Origin: Cellulomonas sp. C5510
GTDB taxonomy: Bacteria > Actinomycetota > Actinomycetes > Actinomycetales > Cellulomonadaceae
Length of the DNA stretch: 64,000 nt
NCBI RefSeq assembly: GCF_019797765.1
Contig: NZ_CP081862.1
Span: forward strand, 372,001-436,000
Reading direction: 5' to 3'
Both the position numbers and the translations under genes were made by a program. This document shows positions 8,552 through 17,392 of the stretch, one piece after another. Each line of letters begins with the position of its first letter. Position 1 is the first letter of the stretch. The notes beneath the pieces are model-generated. The model searched no databases. It saw only the letters and a list, made by a program, of their open reading frames with translations, and had not been told where the DNA came from.

Positions 8552-9700
8552 ATGAAGAGCATCCGGTTCGCCGCGCTCGGCGGCGCGCTCGTGCTCGCTC
8601 TCGCGGCATGCTCCGGCGGTGGCGCCGGCAGCAGCGAGGGCGGCGACGGCGGCGGCAGCACCGCGGAGCCCAGCGACCAGACGATCGGCGTCGCGATGCC
8701 GACCGAGACCTCGGAGCGCTGGATCGCCGACGGCAACGCCGTCAAGAGCCAGCTCGAGGACCTGGGGTACTCGGTCGACCTGCAGTACGCGGCCGACGAC
8801 ATCCCGACGCAGTCGCAGCAGATCGAGCAGATGATCACGAAGGGCGTCGACCTGCTGATCGTCGCCTCCATCGACGGCACCGCGCTGGCCAACCAGCTGC
8901 AGTCCGCCGCCGACGCCGGCATCCCGGTCATCGCGTACGACCGCCTGATCCGCGACACCGAGAACGTCGACTTCTACGTCACGTTCGACAACTACAACGT
9001 GGGTGTCCAGCAGGCCACCTCGCTGCTCGTGGGCCTCGGCCTGCTCACCGAGGACGGCTCCGAGGGCGACGCCACCGGCCCGTTCAACATCGAGCTGTTC
9101 GCCGGCTCGCTGGACGACAACAACGCGCACTTCTTCTTCCAGGGCGCGATGGACACCCTCCAGCCGTACATCGACGAGGGCACCCTCGTCGTGAAGTCCG
9201 GCCAGACCGACATCGAGCAGGTCGCCACGCTCCGCTGGCTGCAGGAGACCGCCCAGAAGCGCATGGAGGACCTCCTGACCTCCACGTACGCGGACGGCTC
9301 GAAGGTCGACGGCGTGCTGTCGCCCTACGACGGCATCTCCCGCGGCATCATCACGGCGCTGCAGAACGCGGGCTACGGCCCGGGCATCGACGCCGGCCTG
9401 CCGATCGTGACCGGCCAGGACGCCGAGATCGCCTCCGTCAAGCTCATCAACGACGGCGTGCAGTTCTCGACGATCTTCAAGGACACCCGCAAGCTCGCCG
9501 AGCAGGCCGTCGTCTCCGCGCAGGCGTTCCTCGCCGGCGAGGAGCCGGAGGCCAACGACACCGAGACGTACGAGAACGGCGTCAAGGTCGTCCCGTCCTA
9601 CCTGCTGGAGTCGGACATCGTCTACGCCGGCAACATCCAGTCGCTCCTGATCGACTCGGGCTACTGGACCGAGGAGCAGGTCGCGAGCGGCCAGGCCTGA
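8552..9700 (+). CDS. chvE: Multiple-monosaccharide ABC transporter substrate-binding lipoprotein (ChvE-like)
   Basis: Extracytoplasmic sugar-binding protein of a CUT2 importer, anchored by lipid: the signal sequence MKSIRFAALGGALVLALAAC ends in a lipobox with Cys20 and is followed by a Ser/Gly linker. The mature part (IGVAMPTETSERWIADGNAVKSQL, MITKGVDLLIVASIDGTALANQL, GIPVIAYDRLI, VTFDNYNVGVQQ) is characteristic of the ChvE group that binds arabinose, galactose and other monosaccharides. It has 382 residues. The ATG at 8552 follows an excellent GAGGAGGAGAAGGA. A 14-bp hairpin separates it from the ATPase gene. Arabinose as a substrate is inferred from the neighbours. Confidence 0.9.
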   Translation: MKSIRFAALGGALVLALAACSGGGAGSSEGGDGGGSTAEPSDQTIGVAMPTETSERWIADGNAVKSQLEDLGYSVDLQYAADDIPTQSQQIEQMITKGVDLLIVASIDGTALANQLQSAADAGIPVIAYDRLIRDTENVDFYVTFDNYNVGVQQATSLLVGLGLLTEDGSEGDATGPFNIELFAGSLDDNNAHFFFQGAMDTLQPYIDEGTLVVKSGQTDIEQVATLRWLQETAQKRMEDLLTSTYADGSKVDGVLSPYDGISRGIITALQNAGYGPGIDAGLPIVTGQDAEIASVKLINDGVQFSTIFKDTRKLAEQAVVSAQAFLAGEEPEANDTETYENGVKVVPSYLLESDIVYAGNIQSLLIDSGYWTEEQVASGQA

Positions 9701-9723
9701 TCGCCTGACAGCACCCGCGTCAC

Positions 9724-9758
9724 CCCTGGCCGGCCGGCACGAGTCCGGCCGGCCAGGG
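9724..9758 (+). terminator. Intra-operon hairpin between binding-protein and ATPase genes
   Basis: CCCTGGCCGGCCGG (9724-9737) is perfectly complementary to 9745-9758, with a 7-base loop. Such hairpins often attenuate read-through or stabilise the upstream mRNA, so that more binding protein than membrane components is made. Confidence 0.65.
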
Positions 9759-9804
9759 CCGCGGCGCCCCCCATCGCCCGACGAACGAGGACGGTCGAGG
9801 CCGC

Positions 9805-11343
9805 ATGAGCGACCACATCCTGGAAATGCACTCCATCACCAAGACCTTTCCCGGGGTCAAGGCTCTGCAGGACGTCAACCTGAGCGTCAAGCGGGGGGAG
9901 ATCCACGCCATCTGCGGCGAGAACGGGGCCGGCAAGTCCACCCTCATGAAGGTGCTGTCGGGCGTGTACCCGCACGGCACCTACGACGGTGAGATCCGCT
10001 TCGACGGGGAGACGGTCGAGTTCGGCTCGATCAACGACTCCGAGCACAAGGGGATCGTGATCATCCACCAGGAGCTCGCCCTGGTGCCCTACCTGTCCGT
10101 CGCCGAGAACATCTTCCTCGGCAACGAGCGCGAGAGCCGCGGCTTCATCGACTGGAACCGGGCGAACTCCGAGTCGGCGGCGCTGCTCGCGCGGGTCGGC
10201 CTCGACGAGAACCCGACCACCCCGATCGGCCAGCTCGGCGTCGGCAAGCAGCAGCTCGTGGAGATCGCCAAGGCGCTCTCCAAGAAGGTGAAGCTGCTCA
10301 TCCTCGACGAGCCGACCGCGGCCCTGAACGACTCGGACTCCGAGCACCTGCTCGACCTGCTCCGGCACCTCAAGGGCCAGGGCATCACCTGCATCATGAT
10401 CTCGCACAAGCTCAACGAGATCGCCGAGATCGCCGACTCCACGACGATCATCCGGGACGGCCGCACCATCGAGACGCTCGACATGGTGGCCGACCAGGTG
10501 ACGCAGGAGCGGATCATCAAGGGCATGGTCGGCCGCGACCTCGAGCACCGGTACCCGGAGCACGTGTCGCACGTCGGCGAGGAGGTCTTCCGCGTCGAGG
10601 ACTGGCACGTCGAGCACCCGACGCAGCCCGGCCGCGTGGTCGTCGACGGCGCGTCGTTCGAGGTCAAGGCCGGCGAGATCGTCGGCATCGCGGGCCTCAT
10701 GGGCGCCGGGCGCACCGAGCTCGCGATGAGCGTCTTCGGCCGCTCCTACGGCCGGAACATCTCCGGGAAGGTCTTCCTGCACGGCAAGGAGATCTCCACC
10801 CGCAGCGTGGCCGAGGCCATCAAGCACGGCCTGGCCTACGCCACGGAGGACCGCAAGACCTACGGCCTCAACCTCATCGAGGACATCCGCCGCAACATCT
10901 CGGCCGCCGCGCTCGGCAAGCTGTCGAAGGGCGGCTGGGTCAACGGCAACGAGGAGATCAAGGTCGCCGAGGAGTACCGGCGGTCGATGAACATCAAGTC
11001 GCCGACGGTCATGGCCCTGGCGGGCAAGCTGTCCGGCGGCAACCAGCAGAAGGTCGTCCTGTCCAAGTGGATCTACACCGACCCCGAGGTGCTGATCCTG
11101 GACGAGCCGACCCGCGGCATCGACGTCGGTGCCAAGTACGAGATCTACACGATCATCAACAAGCTCGCTGACTCCGGGAAGGCCGTCGTGGTCATCTCCT
11201 CCGAGCTGCCCGAGCTGCTCGGCATCTGCGACCGCATCTACACCCTGGCCTTCGGCCGGATCACGGGTGTGCTGCCGCGTGCCGAGGCGACCCAGGAACG
11301 GCTCATGGAGCTCATGACGAAGGAAAGGGAGACGGTCCGATGA
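9805..11343 (+). CDS. gguA: Multiple-monosaccharide ABC transporter ATP-binding protein (GguA-like)
   Basis: Cytoplasmic ATPase of the CUT2 sugar importer, with two fused nucleotide-binding domains in 512 residues. The first has Walker [10 protein letters not shown] (about residues 37-45), signature [15 protein letters not shown] (an LSGGQ variant) and Walker [12 protein letters not shown]. The second has the degenerate Walker [10 protein letters not shown] typical of this subfamily, signature LSGGNQQKV and Walker [13 protein letters not shown]. It pairs with the ChvE-like protein upstream and the permease downstream. Its stop overlaps the permease start (ATGA). Confidence 0.95.
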   Translation: MSDHILEMHSITKTFPGVKALQDVNLSVKRGEIHAICGENGAGKSTLMKVLSGVYPHGTYDGEIRFDGETVEFGSINDSEHKGIVIIHQELALVPYLSVAENIFLGNERESRGFIDWNRANSESAALLARVGLDENPTTPIGQLGVGKQQLVEIAKALSKKVKLLILDEPTAALNDSDSEHLLDLLRHLKGQGITCIMISHKLNEIAEIADSTTIIRDGRTIETLDMVADQVTQERIIKGMVGRDLEHRYPEHVSHVGEEVFRVEDWHVEHPTQPGRVVVDGASFEVKAGEIVGIAGLMGAGRTELAMSVFGRSYGRNISGKVFLHGKEISTRSVAEAIKHGLAYATEDRKTYGLNLIEDIRRNISAAALGKLSKGGWVNGNEEIKVAEEYRRSMNIKSPTVMALAGKLSGGNQQKVVLSKWIYTDPEVLILDEPTRGIDVGAKYEIYTIINKLADSGKAVVVISSELPELLGICDRIYTLAFGRITGVLPRAEATQERLMELMTKERETVR

Positions 11344-12521
11344 CGGCGGTCGACGGCCTGCGGGACATCTTCACGAAGAACCTGCGGACGAGTGGTATCT
11401 ACATCGCGTTCGTCGCGATCATCGCGCTGTTCGCGTTCCTGACGGACGGCCTGCTCCTGGCGCCGAACAACGTCACGAACATCGTGCTGCAGTACTCGTA
11501 CATCCTGATCCTCGCGATCGGCATGGTGATCGTCATCATCGGCGGGCACATCGACCTGTCGGTCGGGTCGGTCGTGGCGCTGACCGGTGCGGTCTCCGCG
11601 ATCCTCGTGATCAAGAACGGCCAGCCGTGGTGGGTCGGCATCCTCGCCGCGCTCGTGGTGGGTGTCCTGGTCGGTGCGTGGCAGGGCTTCTGGGTCGCGT
11701 ACGTCGGCATCCCGGCGTTCATCGTGACGCTGGCCGGCATGCTCCTGTTCCGCGGCCTCACCTACGAGGTGCTGGACAACATCTCGCTGTCGCCGTTCCC
11801 GCAGACCTACCAGAAGGTGGCCGGCGGGTTCCTCAACGGGCTGTTCGGCGGTCCGGGCTACGACGTGTTCACGCTCGTCGTCGCGGCGCTCGCCGTGGTC
11901 GCCTTCGCGATCAGCTCGTGGCGGTCCCGCATGGGCCGGATCCGGTACCAGCAGGCCGTCGAGGCGATGCCGCTGTTCGTGCTCCGCATCGTCCTGGTCG
12001 CCGCGGTCGTCATGGCGTTCGCCTGGCAGCTCGCGCACTCCCGCGGCCTGCCGATCGTGCTCATCATCCTCGCGGTGCTGATCCTCGCCTACAACGTCGT
12101 GACGAACCGGACGGTGTTCGGCCGCCACGTGTACGCCATCGGCGGCAACCTCAACGCCGCGCAGCTGTCCGGCGTGAAGGTCAAGCAGGTCAACTTCTGG
12201 ATCTTCGTCAACATGGGCCTGCTCGCCGGTGTCGCGGGCGCGATCTACTCGTCCCGCTCCAACGGCGCCCAGCCCGGCGCGGGCAACATGTTCGAGCTCG
12301 ACGCGATCGCCGCCTGCTTCATCGGCGGCGCGTCGACCACCGGCGGTGTCGGCCGCGTGACCGGCGCCATGGTCGGTGGTCTGATCATGGCCGTCATGTC
12401 GAACGGCATGCAGCTCATGGGCGTGCCGCAGTCGACGCAGCAGATCGTCAAGGGCCTCGTGCTCCTGCTGGCCGTCGCGTTCGACATCTTCAACAAGCGC
12501 CGCGCGGGCGCCGCTCGCTGA
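11340..12521 (+). CDS. gguB: Multiple-monosaccharide ABC transporter permease (GguB-like)
   Basis: Membrane subunit of the CUT2 importer, 393 residues, with about ten hydrophobic segments. The CUT2 permease hallmarks [21 protein letters not shown] and the [16 protein letters not shown] loop are present, and the C terminus [40 protein letters not shown] fits the family. AGGGAG precedes the ATG, which overlaps the ATPase stop. The gene ends the operon at the hairpin 12541-12576. Confidence 0.94.
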   Translation: MTAVDGLRDIFTKNLRTSGIYIAFVAIIALFAFLTDGLLLAPNNVTNIVLQYSYILILAIGMVIVIIGGHIDLSVGSVVALTGAVSAILVIKNGQPWWVGILAALVVGVLVGAWQGFWVAYVGIPAFIVTLAGMLLFRGLTYEVLDNISLSPFPQTYQKVAGGFLNGLFGGPGYDVFTLVVAALAVVAFAISSWRSRMGRIRYQQAVEAMPLFVLRIVLVAAVVMAFAWQLAHSRGLPIVLIILAVLILAYNVVTNRTVFGRHVYAIGGNLNAAQLSGVKVKQVNFWIFVNMGLLAGVAGAIYSSRSNGAQPGAGNMFELDAIAACFIGGASTTGGVGRVTGAMVGGLIMAVMSNGMQLMGVPQSTQQIVKGLVLLLAVAFDIFNKRRAGAAR

Positions 12522-12540
12522 GCACGCCGCGCAGCACGGC

Positions 12541-12576
12541 CGGGGGCCGGGACGGAGCGATCCGGCCCGGCCCCCG
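12541..12576 (+). terminator. Terminator hairpin after gguB
   Basis: An 11-bp perfect stem, CGGGGGCCGGG (12541-12551) with 12566-12576, encloses a 14-base loop. It lies between convergent genes and may serve both directions. Confidence 0.65.
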
Positions 12577-12606
12577 TGTCGTGCGCGGAGCACGTGTCGT
12601 GCGCGG
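12576..12606. repeat. 13-bp direct repeat
   Basis: GTGTCGTGCGCGG occurs at 12576-12588 and again at 12594-12606, five bases apart. Its role is unknown; it may be a local duplication. Confidence 0.5.
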
Positions 12607-12618
12607 CGCGGGACGGGG

Positions 12619-13836
12619 TCAGGCCGGCGTGCGGCGCAGCGCGACGACCGTGATGTCGTCCGGCCGCGGGTCCGCCACGGCGGCGAGGCGCAGCAGGCGC
12701 TGCACGGCCTCGTCGGCGGACGGGCAGTCCAGCAGCTCGCCGGCGATGAGCGGCAGGCAGCGCAGCGAGCCGTCGAACAGGTCGAGCACCCCGTCGCTGA
12801 ACGTCACCAGGAGGTCGCCGCGCTCGAGCACCGTCCGCCCGAGCGCCCGTGCGGCCTCGTCGGAGGCTCCGAGCGGGAGGCCGAGCGCGTCGAGCCGCTC
12901 CCACGTGCCGTCCACCCGGACCACGAGGGTCAGGCCGTGGCCGGCGTCGGCGTAGGTCACCTCACCCGTCGCCGGGTCGAGCCGCGCGTGGAACGCGGTG
13001 GCGAACAGCCCCGCCCCGGACAGGTCGGTCTGGAGCACGGCGCCCGCGTGCAGCATCGCCCGGTCGACGGCCTCGCCGTGGGCGGACTCGCGCAGCAGCT
13101 CGCGCACCGCGGCGGCCAGCACGGCGGCGGCGGGCCCACGGCCCATGACGTCCGCCAGGGTCACCACGAGGCCGTCGCCGGCCGGGTACCAGTCGTAGAA
13201 GTCGCCGCCGACCGTGCGGCTCGGCAGGCACGCGCCGGCCAGCTCGTACCCCGGGACCCGGGGGGTCTCGCGGGGCAGCAGCCCCATCTGCACCTGCTGC
13301 GCCCGGCCGAGCTCGGCGTCCACCCCGAGCTCGTGCGCGACCCAGGCCGCGAGGTCCCGCAGCAGCGCCGTCTGGTCGGCGGTGAAGGTCCGCGGCCGGG
13401 TGTCGGCGATGCACAGCGTGCCGAGCGTGCGACCGTCGGCGCCGAGCAGCGGGTGCTCGGCGTAGAACCGCAGGCGGACGTCGGGGCCGCGGTCCTCGAG
13501 CACGGCCGGGGCCGCGGTGCCCCGCGGTGCGTCGGCCCCGATCAGCGACACGGTCGCGGTCGGCACGTCGAAGACCAGCCGCGCCAGGCGCACCACGCGG
13601 TCGAACCGGGGTTCCGGCCCGGCGGCCACCGCCCCCAGGCGCTCGAGGGCGTCCAGCCGGCGGGTGATCGCGGACGGTCCCGGCCCGGCGCCGTGGGCGT
13701 CCCGAGCCAGGGCCTCGCCGGTCGTCCCCGGCTGCTGCGGCACCCCGGGCTCCGCGCCGGCGTCGGTGTCCGAGGTCGCCCGGTCGCCGCCGCGAGGTCC
13801 GGGCGCCGACGATCCGGCGGTCACCGGTGCGGACAC
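12619..13836 (-). CDS. GAF-domain PP2C-type (SpoIIE/RsbU-like) serine phosphatase
   Basis: Probable regulatory phosphatase of a partner-switching or general stress pathway. The N-terminal 55 residues are low-complexity. A GAF-like sensor follows (about 60-185; FDVPTATVSLIGAD, LGTLCIADTRPRTFT), then the SpoIIE catalytic domain (about 190-405) with metal-binding motifs GGDFYDWYP, VMGRGPAAAV, YADAGHGLTLVV and LVTFSDGVLDLFDG. The length of 405 residues suits a GAF-SpoIIE protein. It starts with GTG preceded by GGAGG. No anti-sigma factor or antagonist gene is adjacent, so the target is unknown. It shares strand with the ROK-trk operon, but 157 bases separate them. Confidence 0.85.
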   Translation of the reverse strand: MSAPVTAGSSAPGPRGGDRATSDTDAGAEPGVPQQPGTTGEALARDAHGAGPGPSAITRRLDALERLGAVAAGPEPRFDRVVRLARLVFDVPTATVSLIGADAPRGTAAPAVLEDRGPDVRLRFYAEHPLLGADGRTLGTLCIADTRPRTFTADQTALLRDLAAWVAHELGVDAELGRAQQVQMGLLPRETPRVPGYELAGACLPSRTVGGDFYDWYPAGDGLVVTLADVMGRGPAAAVLAAAVRELLRESAHGEAVDRAMLHAGAVLQTDLSGAGLFATAFHARLDPATGEVTYADAGHGLTLVVRVDGTWERLDALGLPLGASDEAARALGRTVLERGDLLVTFSDGVLDLFDGSLRCLPLIAGELLDCPSADEAVQRLLRLAAVADPRPDDITVVALRRTPA

Positions 13837-13993
13837 CTGGCACCTCCGGTCCCTGCCGCGCCACCTCCGGCGGAGATGGTCCTACATGCGACGGTATCGG
13901 CAGGTCCGGGGCCGACCTGAGCCCTTCCCTCCCGTCCCACCAGGCACGCCGCGCCCCGGCGGGTGGCGGTCACCGCGCCCCGGCGGCCGCCGG

Positions 13994-15169
13994 TCATCCC
14001 GCGGCGGCGTGCCCCGCCAGCACCGCGTCGCGCGCCAGCAGCAGCGCGCCGCGCGCGGGGGCGGCGGCGCCGAGGTGCCCCGCGACGACGTCCACGACCG
14101 CGCCGGACGTGACCGCCGTGGGCTCGGCCAGGACCTCGCGCAAGGGGTCGAGCAGCAGCCCGCCGGCCTCGGCGAGGACGCCGCCGACCACCAGGACGTC
14201 CGGGTCGAGCACGGTGCAGACCGACGCGAGCGCGGTGCCCAGGTGCCGGCCGACATCGGACAGCACCCGCCGGCAGCCGGGGTCGCCCTCGGCGGCGCGT
14301 GCCAGGACGTCGCCCAGCGTCATCGGGCCGTGGCTGGCGAGCAGCAGGTCCAGCACCCCGGCCGAGCCGGCGTACACCTGGAGGCAGCCGCGGTTCCCGC
14401 ACGAGCAGACGGGCCCGTCGGGGTCGATGGTCAGGTGGCCGAGCTCGCCGGCGGTGCCGGTGCGGCCGTGCACGATCTCCCCGCCGACGACGATGCCGCC
14501 GGAGACGCCCTCGCTCAGCGCGACGTGCACCACGGTGCTGCAGCCGCGTCCGGCGCCCAGCCGGGCCTCCGCCAGAGCCCCGAGGTTGCCGTCGTTGTCG
14601 AACACCACGGGCACCCCGGGCGCCGGGGCGAGCAGGCCCGGGGCCGCGACCATGCCGCCCCACCCGGTGCGCACCCCCGAGCCGGCGACGCGGCCGGTGC
14701 GGACCTCCACCGGCGCGGGCACGCCGACGCCCACCGCCGCGACGGCCGCGGGGTCGGTCCCGGTCTCCGCGAGCAGCGCGTCCAGCGCCGCCCGGGCCTC
14801 GCGGACGGCGCGCTCCGCCCGGTGGCCGCCGGGCAGCGGCACCGTCCGCTCGACCGGGACGCCGTCACCGAGGTCCAGCAGCACCCGCGCCTCGTCGAGG
14901 TAGCAGTGCACGCCCGCCAGCACGCCCCCGGGCGTCGCCAGCGACACCGCCCGCGCCCGCCGTCCGGACCGCGTGGTCGGCGCGACCCGCACCAGGCCCT
15001 CCGCCTGCAGCGCGGCGACCGCGGTCGACACGGTGCCCGGTGACAGGCCCGTCGCGGCGACCAGCTCCACCTGCGTGAGCGCGTCCGCCCGGCGCAGCGC
15101 GTCGAGCAGCAGCGCCCTGCTGTCCCGCGGGGCGACCCCGGCCGGCCCGGACCCGTCCCGCCGGTTCAC
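13994..15169 (-). CDS. ROK-family transcriptional regulator or sugar kinase
   Basis: A winged-helix N terminus (LTQVELVAATGLSPGTVSTAVAALQAEGLV, about residues 32-61) joined to a ROK sugar-kinase-like domain marks an NagC/XylR-type regulator of 391 residues. The ROK zinc motif CSCGNRGCLQ is intact, as are GVGVPAPV, VVFDNDGN and the ELGHLTID motif. The GTG at 15169 overlaps the trkA stop (GTGA), so it is translationally coupled to a potassium-uptake gene, an unexpected partner for a sugar-responsive regulator. Its targets are not evident; the flanking sugar loci are candidates. Confidence 0.85.
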   Translation of the reverse strand: MNRRDGSGPAGVAPRDSRALLLDALRRADALTQVELVAATGLSPGTVSTAVAALQAEGLVRVAPTTRSGRRARAVSLATPGGVLAGVHCYLDEARVLLDLGDGVPVERTVPLPGGHRAERAVREARAALDALLAETGTDPAAVAAVGVGVPAPVEVRTGRVAGSGVRTGWGGMVAAPGLLAPAPGVPVVFDNDGNLGALAEARLGAGRGCSTVVHVALSEGVSGGIVVGGEIVHGRTGTAGELGHLTIDPDGPVCSCGNRGCLQVYAGSAGVLDLLLASHGPMTLGDVLARAAEGDPGCRRVLSDVGRHLGTALASVCTVLDPDVLVVGGVLAEAGGLLLDPLREVLAEPTAVTSGAVVDVVAGHLGAAAPARGALLLARDAVLAGHAAAG

Positions 15170-15912
15170 GGCCGGGCCGCGAACCGCTCGAGCAGGTCCG
15201 CGTGCCCCGACACGATCAGCAGGTCGTTCGCGGAGATCCGGGTGTCGGGCGTCGCGTAGACGAAGTCGACCCCCGGGCTCTTCACGCCGATCACCGTCAC
15301 GCCGTACCGCTCCCGGATCCGCGACTGCCCGATCGTGAAGCCCTGCGTCTCGCGGGGCGGCTTCATCTTGACGATCGTGAAGCCGTCCTCGACCTCGATG
15401 TAGTCGAGCATCTTCCCCGACACGAGGTGCGCGACACGGGACCCGGCATCCGCCTCGGGCAGCACGACGTGGTGCGCGCCGATGCGCTGCAGGATGCGCG
15501 CGTGCTCGGTGCTGATGGCCTTGGCCCAGATCTGCGGCGTGCCGAGGTCCACGAGGTTGCCGGTGATGAGCACCGACGCCTCGAGATAGGACCCGACCCC
15601 GACCACGGCGACGGCGAACTCGCGGGCACCGAGCTGCTCGAGTGCCTCCGGGTTCGTGGCGTCGGCCTCGACGAGCGGGATGCGTCCGGTCCACTGCGCG
15701 ACCAGCTCGGGGTCGCGCTCCACGGCCAGCACGTCCTGACCCAGCCGGTCCAGCGTCCCCGCGATGGCCGAGCCGAACCGGCCCAGCCCGATCACGAGGA
15801 TGCCCGCGTCCCGCTTCGGCTCCTTGGCGGCGCGCGCCTCGTCGCGCGACCGCGGCTGCGAACCGCCGAGCGGGCGCAGCCCGGTCGCGCCGGTGCGCTT
15901 CAGGTCATCCAA
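15166..15912 (-). CDS. trkA: TrkA/KtrA-type potassium channel regulatory protein
   Basis: Cytoplasmic RCK subunit that gates a TrkH/KtrB potassium translocator in response to nucleotides. The Rossmann fold (GILVIGLGRFGSAIAGTLDRLG, about residues 37-58; VEADATNPEAL) and the C-terminal TrkA-C region (VTVIGVKSPG...DLLIVSGH) are both present in 248 residues. The first 35 residues form a basic extension. The start appears to be TTG at 15912, with GGAGAGG seven bases upstream; no in-frame ATG is near. It overlaps the end of trkH by 8 bases. Confidence 0.87.
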   Translation of the reverse strand: MDDLKRTGATGLRPLGGSQPRSRDEARAAKEPKRDAGILVIGLGRFGSAIAGTLDRLGQDVLAVERDPELVAQWTGRIPLVEADATNPEALEQLGAREFAVAVVGVGSYLEASVLITGNLVDLGTPQIWAKAISTEHARILQRIGAHHVVLPEADAGSRVAHLVSGKMLDYIEVEDGFTIVKMKPPRETQGFTIGQSRIRERYGVTVIGVKSPGVDFVYATPDTRISANDLLIVSGHADLLERFAARP

Positions 15913-17281
15913 TGATCGGCCTCTCCTCGGGCAGCCGGATGACCCGACGACGGCTGCGCAGCGCGAGCGCCGCGGCCAGCGTCATCGTGCCGGTCCGGCC
16001 GATGAACATCAGGACGGTGAGCACGTACTTCCCGGCGTCGGGCAGGTCGCCGGTGATCCCGGTGGACAGCCCGACCGTCGCGAACGCCGAGATCACCTCG
16101 AACAGCACCACGTCGAGCGTCAGCCCGGTGATCGCGAGCAGCAGCAGGCAGGCCACCAGGACGATCGTCGCACTGACGAGCGACACCGCGATGGCGACCT
16201 GCAGCGCCTCGCGGGGGATGCGCCGCCCGAACGCCTCCACGTCCCGGTCCCCGCGGGCCTCCGCGACGATCGCGAGCAGCATCACGGCCAGCGTCGTGAC
16301 CTTGATGCCGCCGGCCGTCGACGCGGAGCCGCCGCCCACGAACATCAGCGCGTCGTTGAGCAGCCACGTGCCCTCGTGCATCGAGCCGACGTCCACCGTG
16401 GAGAACCCGCCGGAGCGCGGCATGACGCCGGCGAACAGCGCGGCGAGCAGGGTCTCGCTCCAGCTCAGCGGCGCGAACGTGCGCGGGTTGGTCCACTCGA
16501 ACGCCGCCACCACGACCGACCCGAACACCACCAGGGCCGCGCTCGTCGTGATCGTCAGCTTCGAGTGCAGGCTCCACCGGCGCGGACGGCGCCAGGTGCG
16601 GGCGACGTTGAGGATCACGGGGAACCCGAGCGACCCGACGAACACCCCGACGATGATCGGCAGCAGCACCCACCAGTCCGAGGCGTACGGGGCCAGGCCC
16701 TGCTCGGTCGGGATGAACCCGGCGTTGTTGAACGCCGAGACGGCGTAGAAGCCCGCGTGCCAGGCGGCCTCGCCCCACGAGTCGCCGAGCACCCGCAGCC
16801 GCGGCAGCAGCACCAGGGCGATCACGACCTCGAGCAGCGTCGACGTCATGATGACGGTCCTCACCAGGGAGCCGACCTCACCGAGCCGGGTGGTCTTCGT
16901 CTCCGAGCTGACCAGCAGCTTCTGGGTCAGCCCGATCCGCCGCGACACCGCCAGGCCGAGGATCGACGCGAGGGTCATGACGCCCAGCCCGCCGATCTTG
17001 ATGCCGACGAGGATCGTCGCCTGCCCCGCGCCCGACCAGTACGTGCCGGTGTCGACGGTGACCAGGCCCGTCACGCAGACCGCGGAGGTGGCGGTGAACA
17101 GGGCGTCGACGAAGGGCGCGCGCTCCCCGCTCGCCGTGGCCCACGGCATCGACAGCAGCACCGTGAACAGCGCGACGACGGACGCGAACACGCCGAGCGC
17201 GAGCCGGGCCGGCGACTGCCGGGCGAGCCGGTCGACGAGCTCGCGCCCCGACCACAGCACCCCGGGGAGACCCCCAGCCAT
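15905..17281 (-). CDS. trkH: TrkH/KtrB-family potassium uptake protein
   Basis: Integral membrane K+ translocating subunit, 458 residues, with repeated M1-pore-M2 units. Selectivity-filter sequences are recognisable: TATSAVCVTGLVTVDTG (first), AFNNAGF (second), and later FVGGGSASTAGGIKV and FATVGLSTGITG. The ATG at 17281 follows GGGAGGG. It is first of a minus-strand trkH-trkA-ROK operon with overlapping ends, transcribed divergently from acuC across a 111-base gap. Confidence 0.9.
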   Translation of the reverse strand: MAGGLPGVLWSGRELVDRLARQSPARLALGVFASVVALFTVLLSMPWATASGERAPFVDALFTATSAVCVTGLVTVDTGTYWSGAGQATILVGIKIGGLGVMTLASILGLAVSRRIGLTQKLLVSSETKTTRLGEVGSLVRTVIMTSTLLEVVIALVLLPRLRVLGDSWGEAAWHAGFYAVSAFNNAGFIPTEQGLAPYASDWWVLLPIIVGVFVGSLGFPVILNVARTWRRPRRWSLHSKLTITTSAALVVFGSVVVAAFEWTNPRTFAPLSWSETLLAALFAGVMPRSGGFSTVDVGSMHEGTWLLNDALMFVGGGSASTAGGIKVTTLAVMLLAIVAEARGDRDVEAFGRRIPREALQVAIAVSLVSATIVLVACLLLLAITGLTLDVVLFEVISAFATVGLSTGITGDLPDAGKYVLTVLMFIGRTGTMTLAAALALRSRRRVIRLPEERPIIG

Positions 17282-17379
17282 CGACCCTCCCGCCCGCCGT
17301 CCGACCCCGGTCGCCCGGCCTCCGGCCCGGGCGCGGGCTCCACTGTGGCACGCCCGCGCTGTCCCCGGCGTGCAGCGAC

Positions 17380-17392
17380 TACGGTGTGGGTC
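17380..17392 (+). promoter_or_regulatory. Leaderless-type -10 box of acuC
   Basis: TACGGT (17380-17385) lies 7 bases before the ATG at 17393, with no ribosome site in between. This spacing predicts transcription starting at or next to the start codon. Confidence 0.55.

Noticed and set aside
15764..17392. An open frame continuing 540 codons upstream of acuC
   Set aside because: The region is the antisense of trkA/trkH; AcuC homology begins at the ATG at 17393, which also has its own -10 box.
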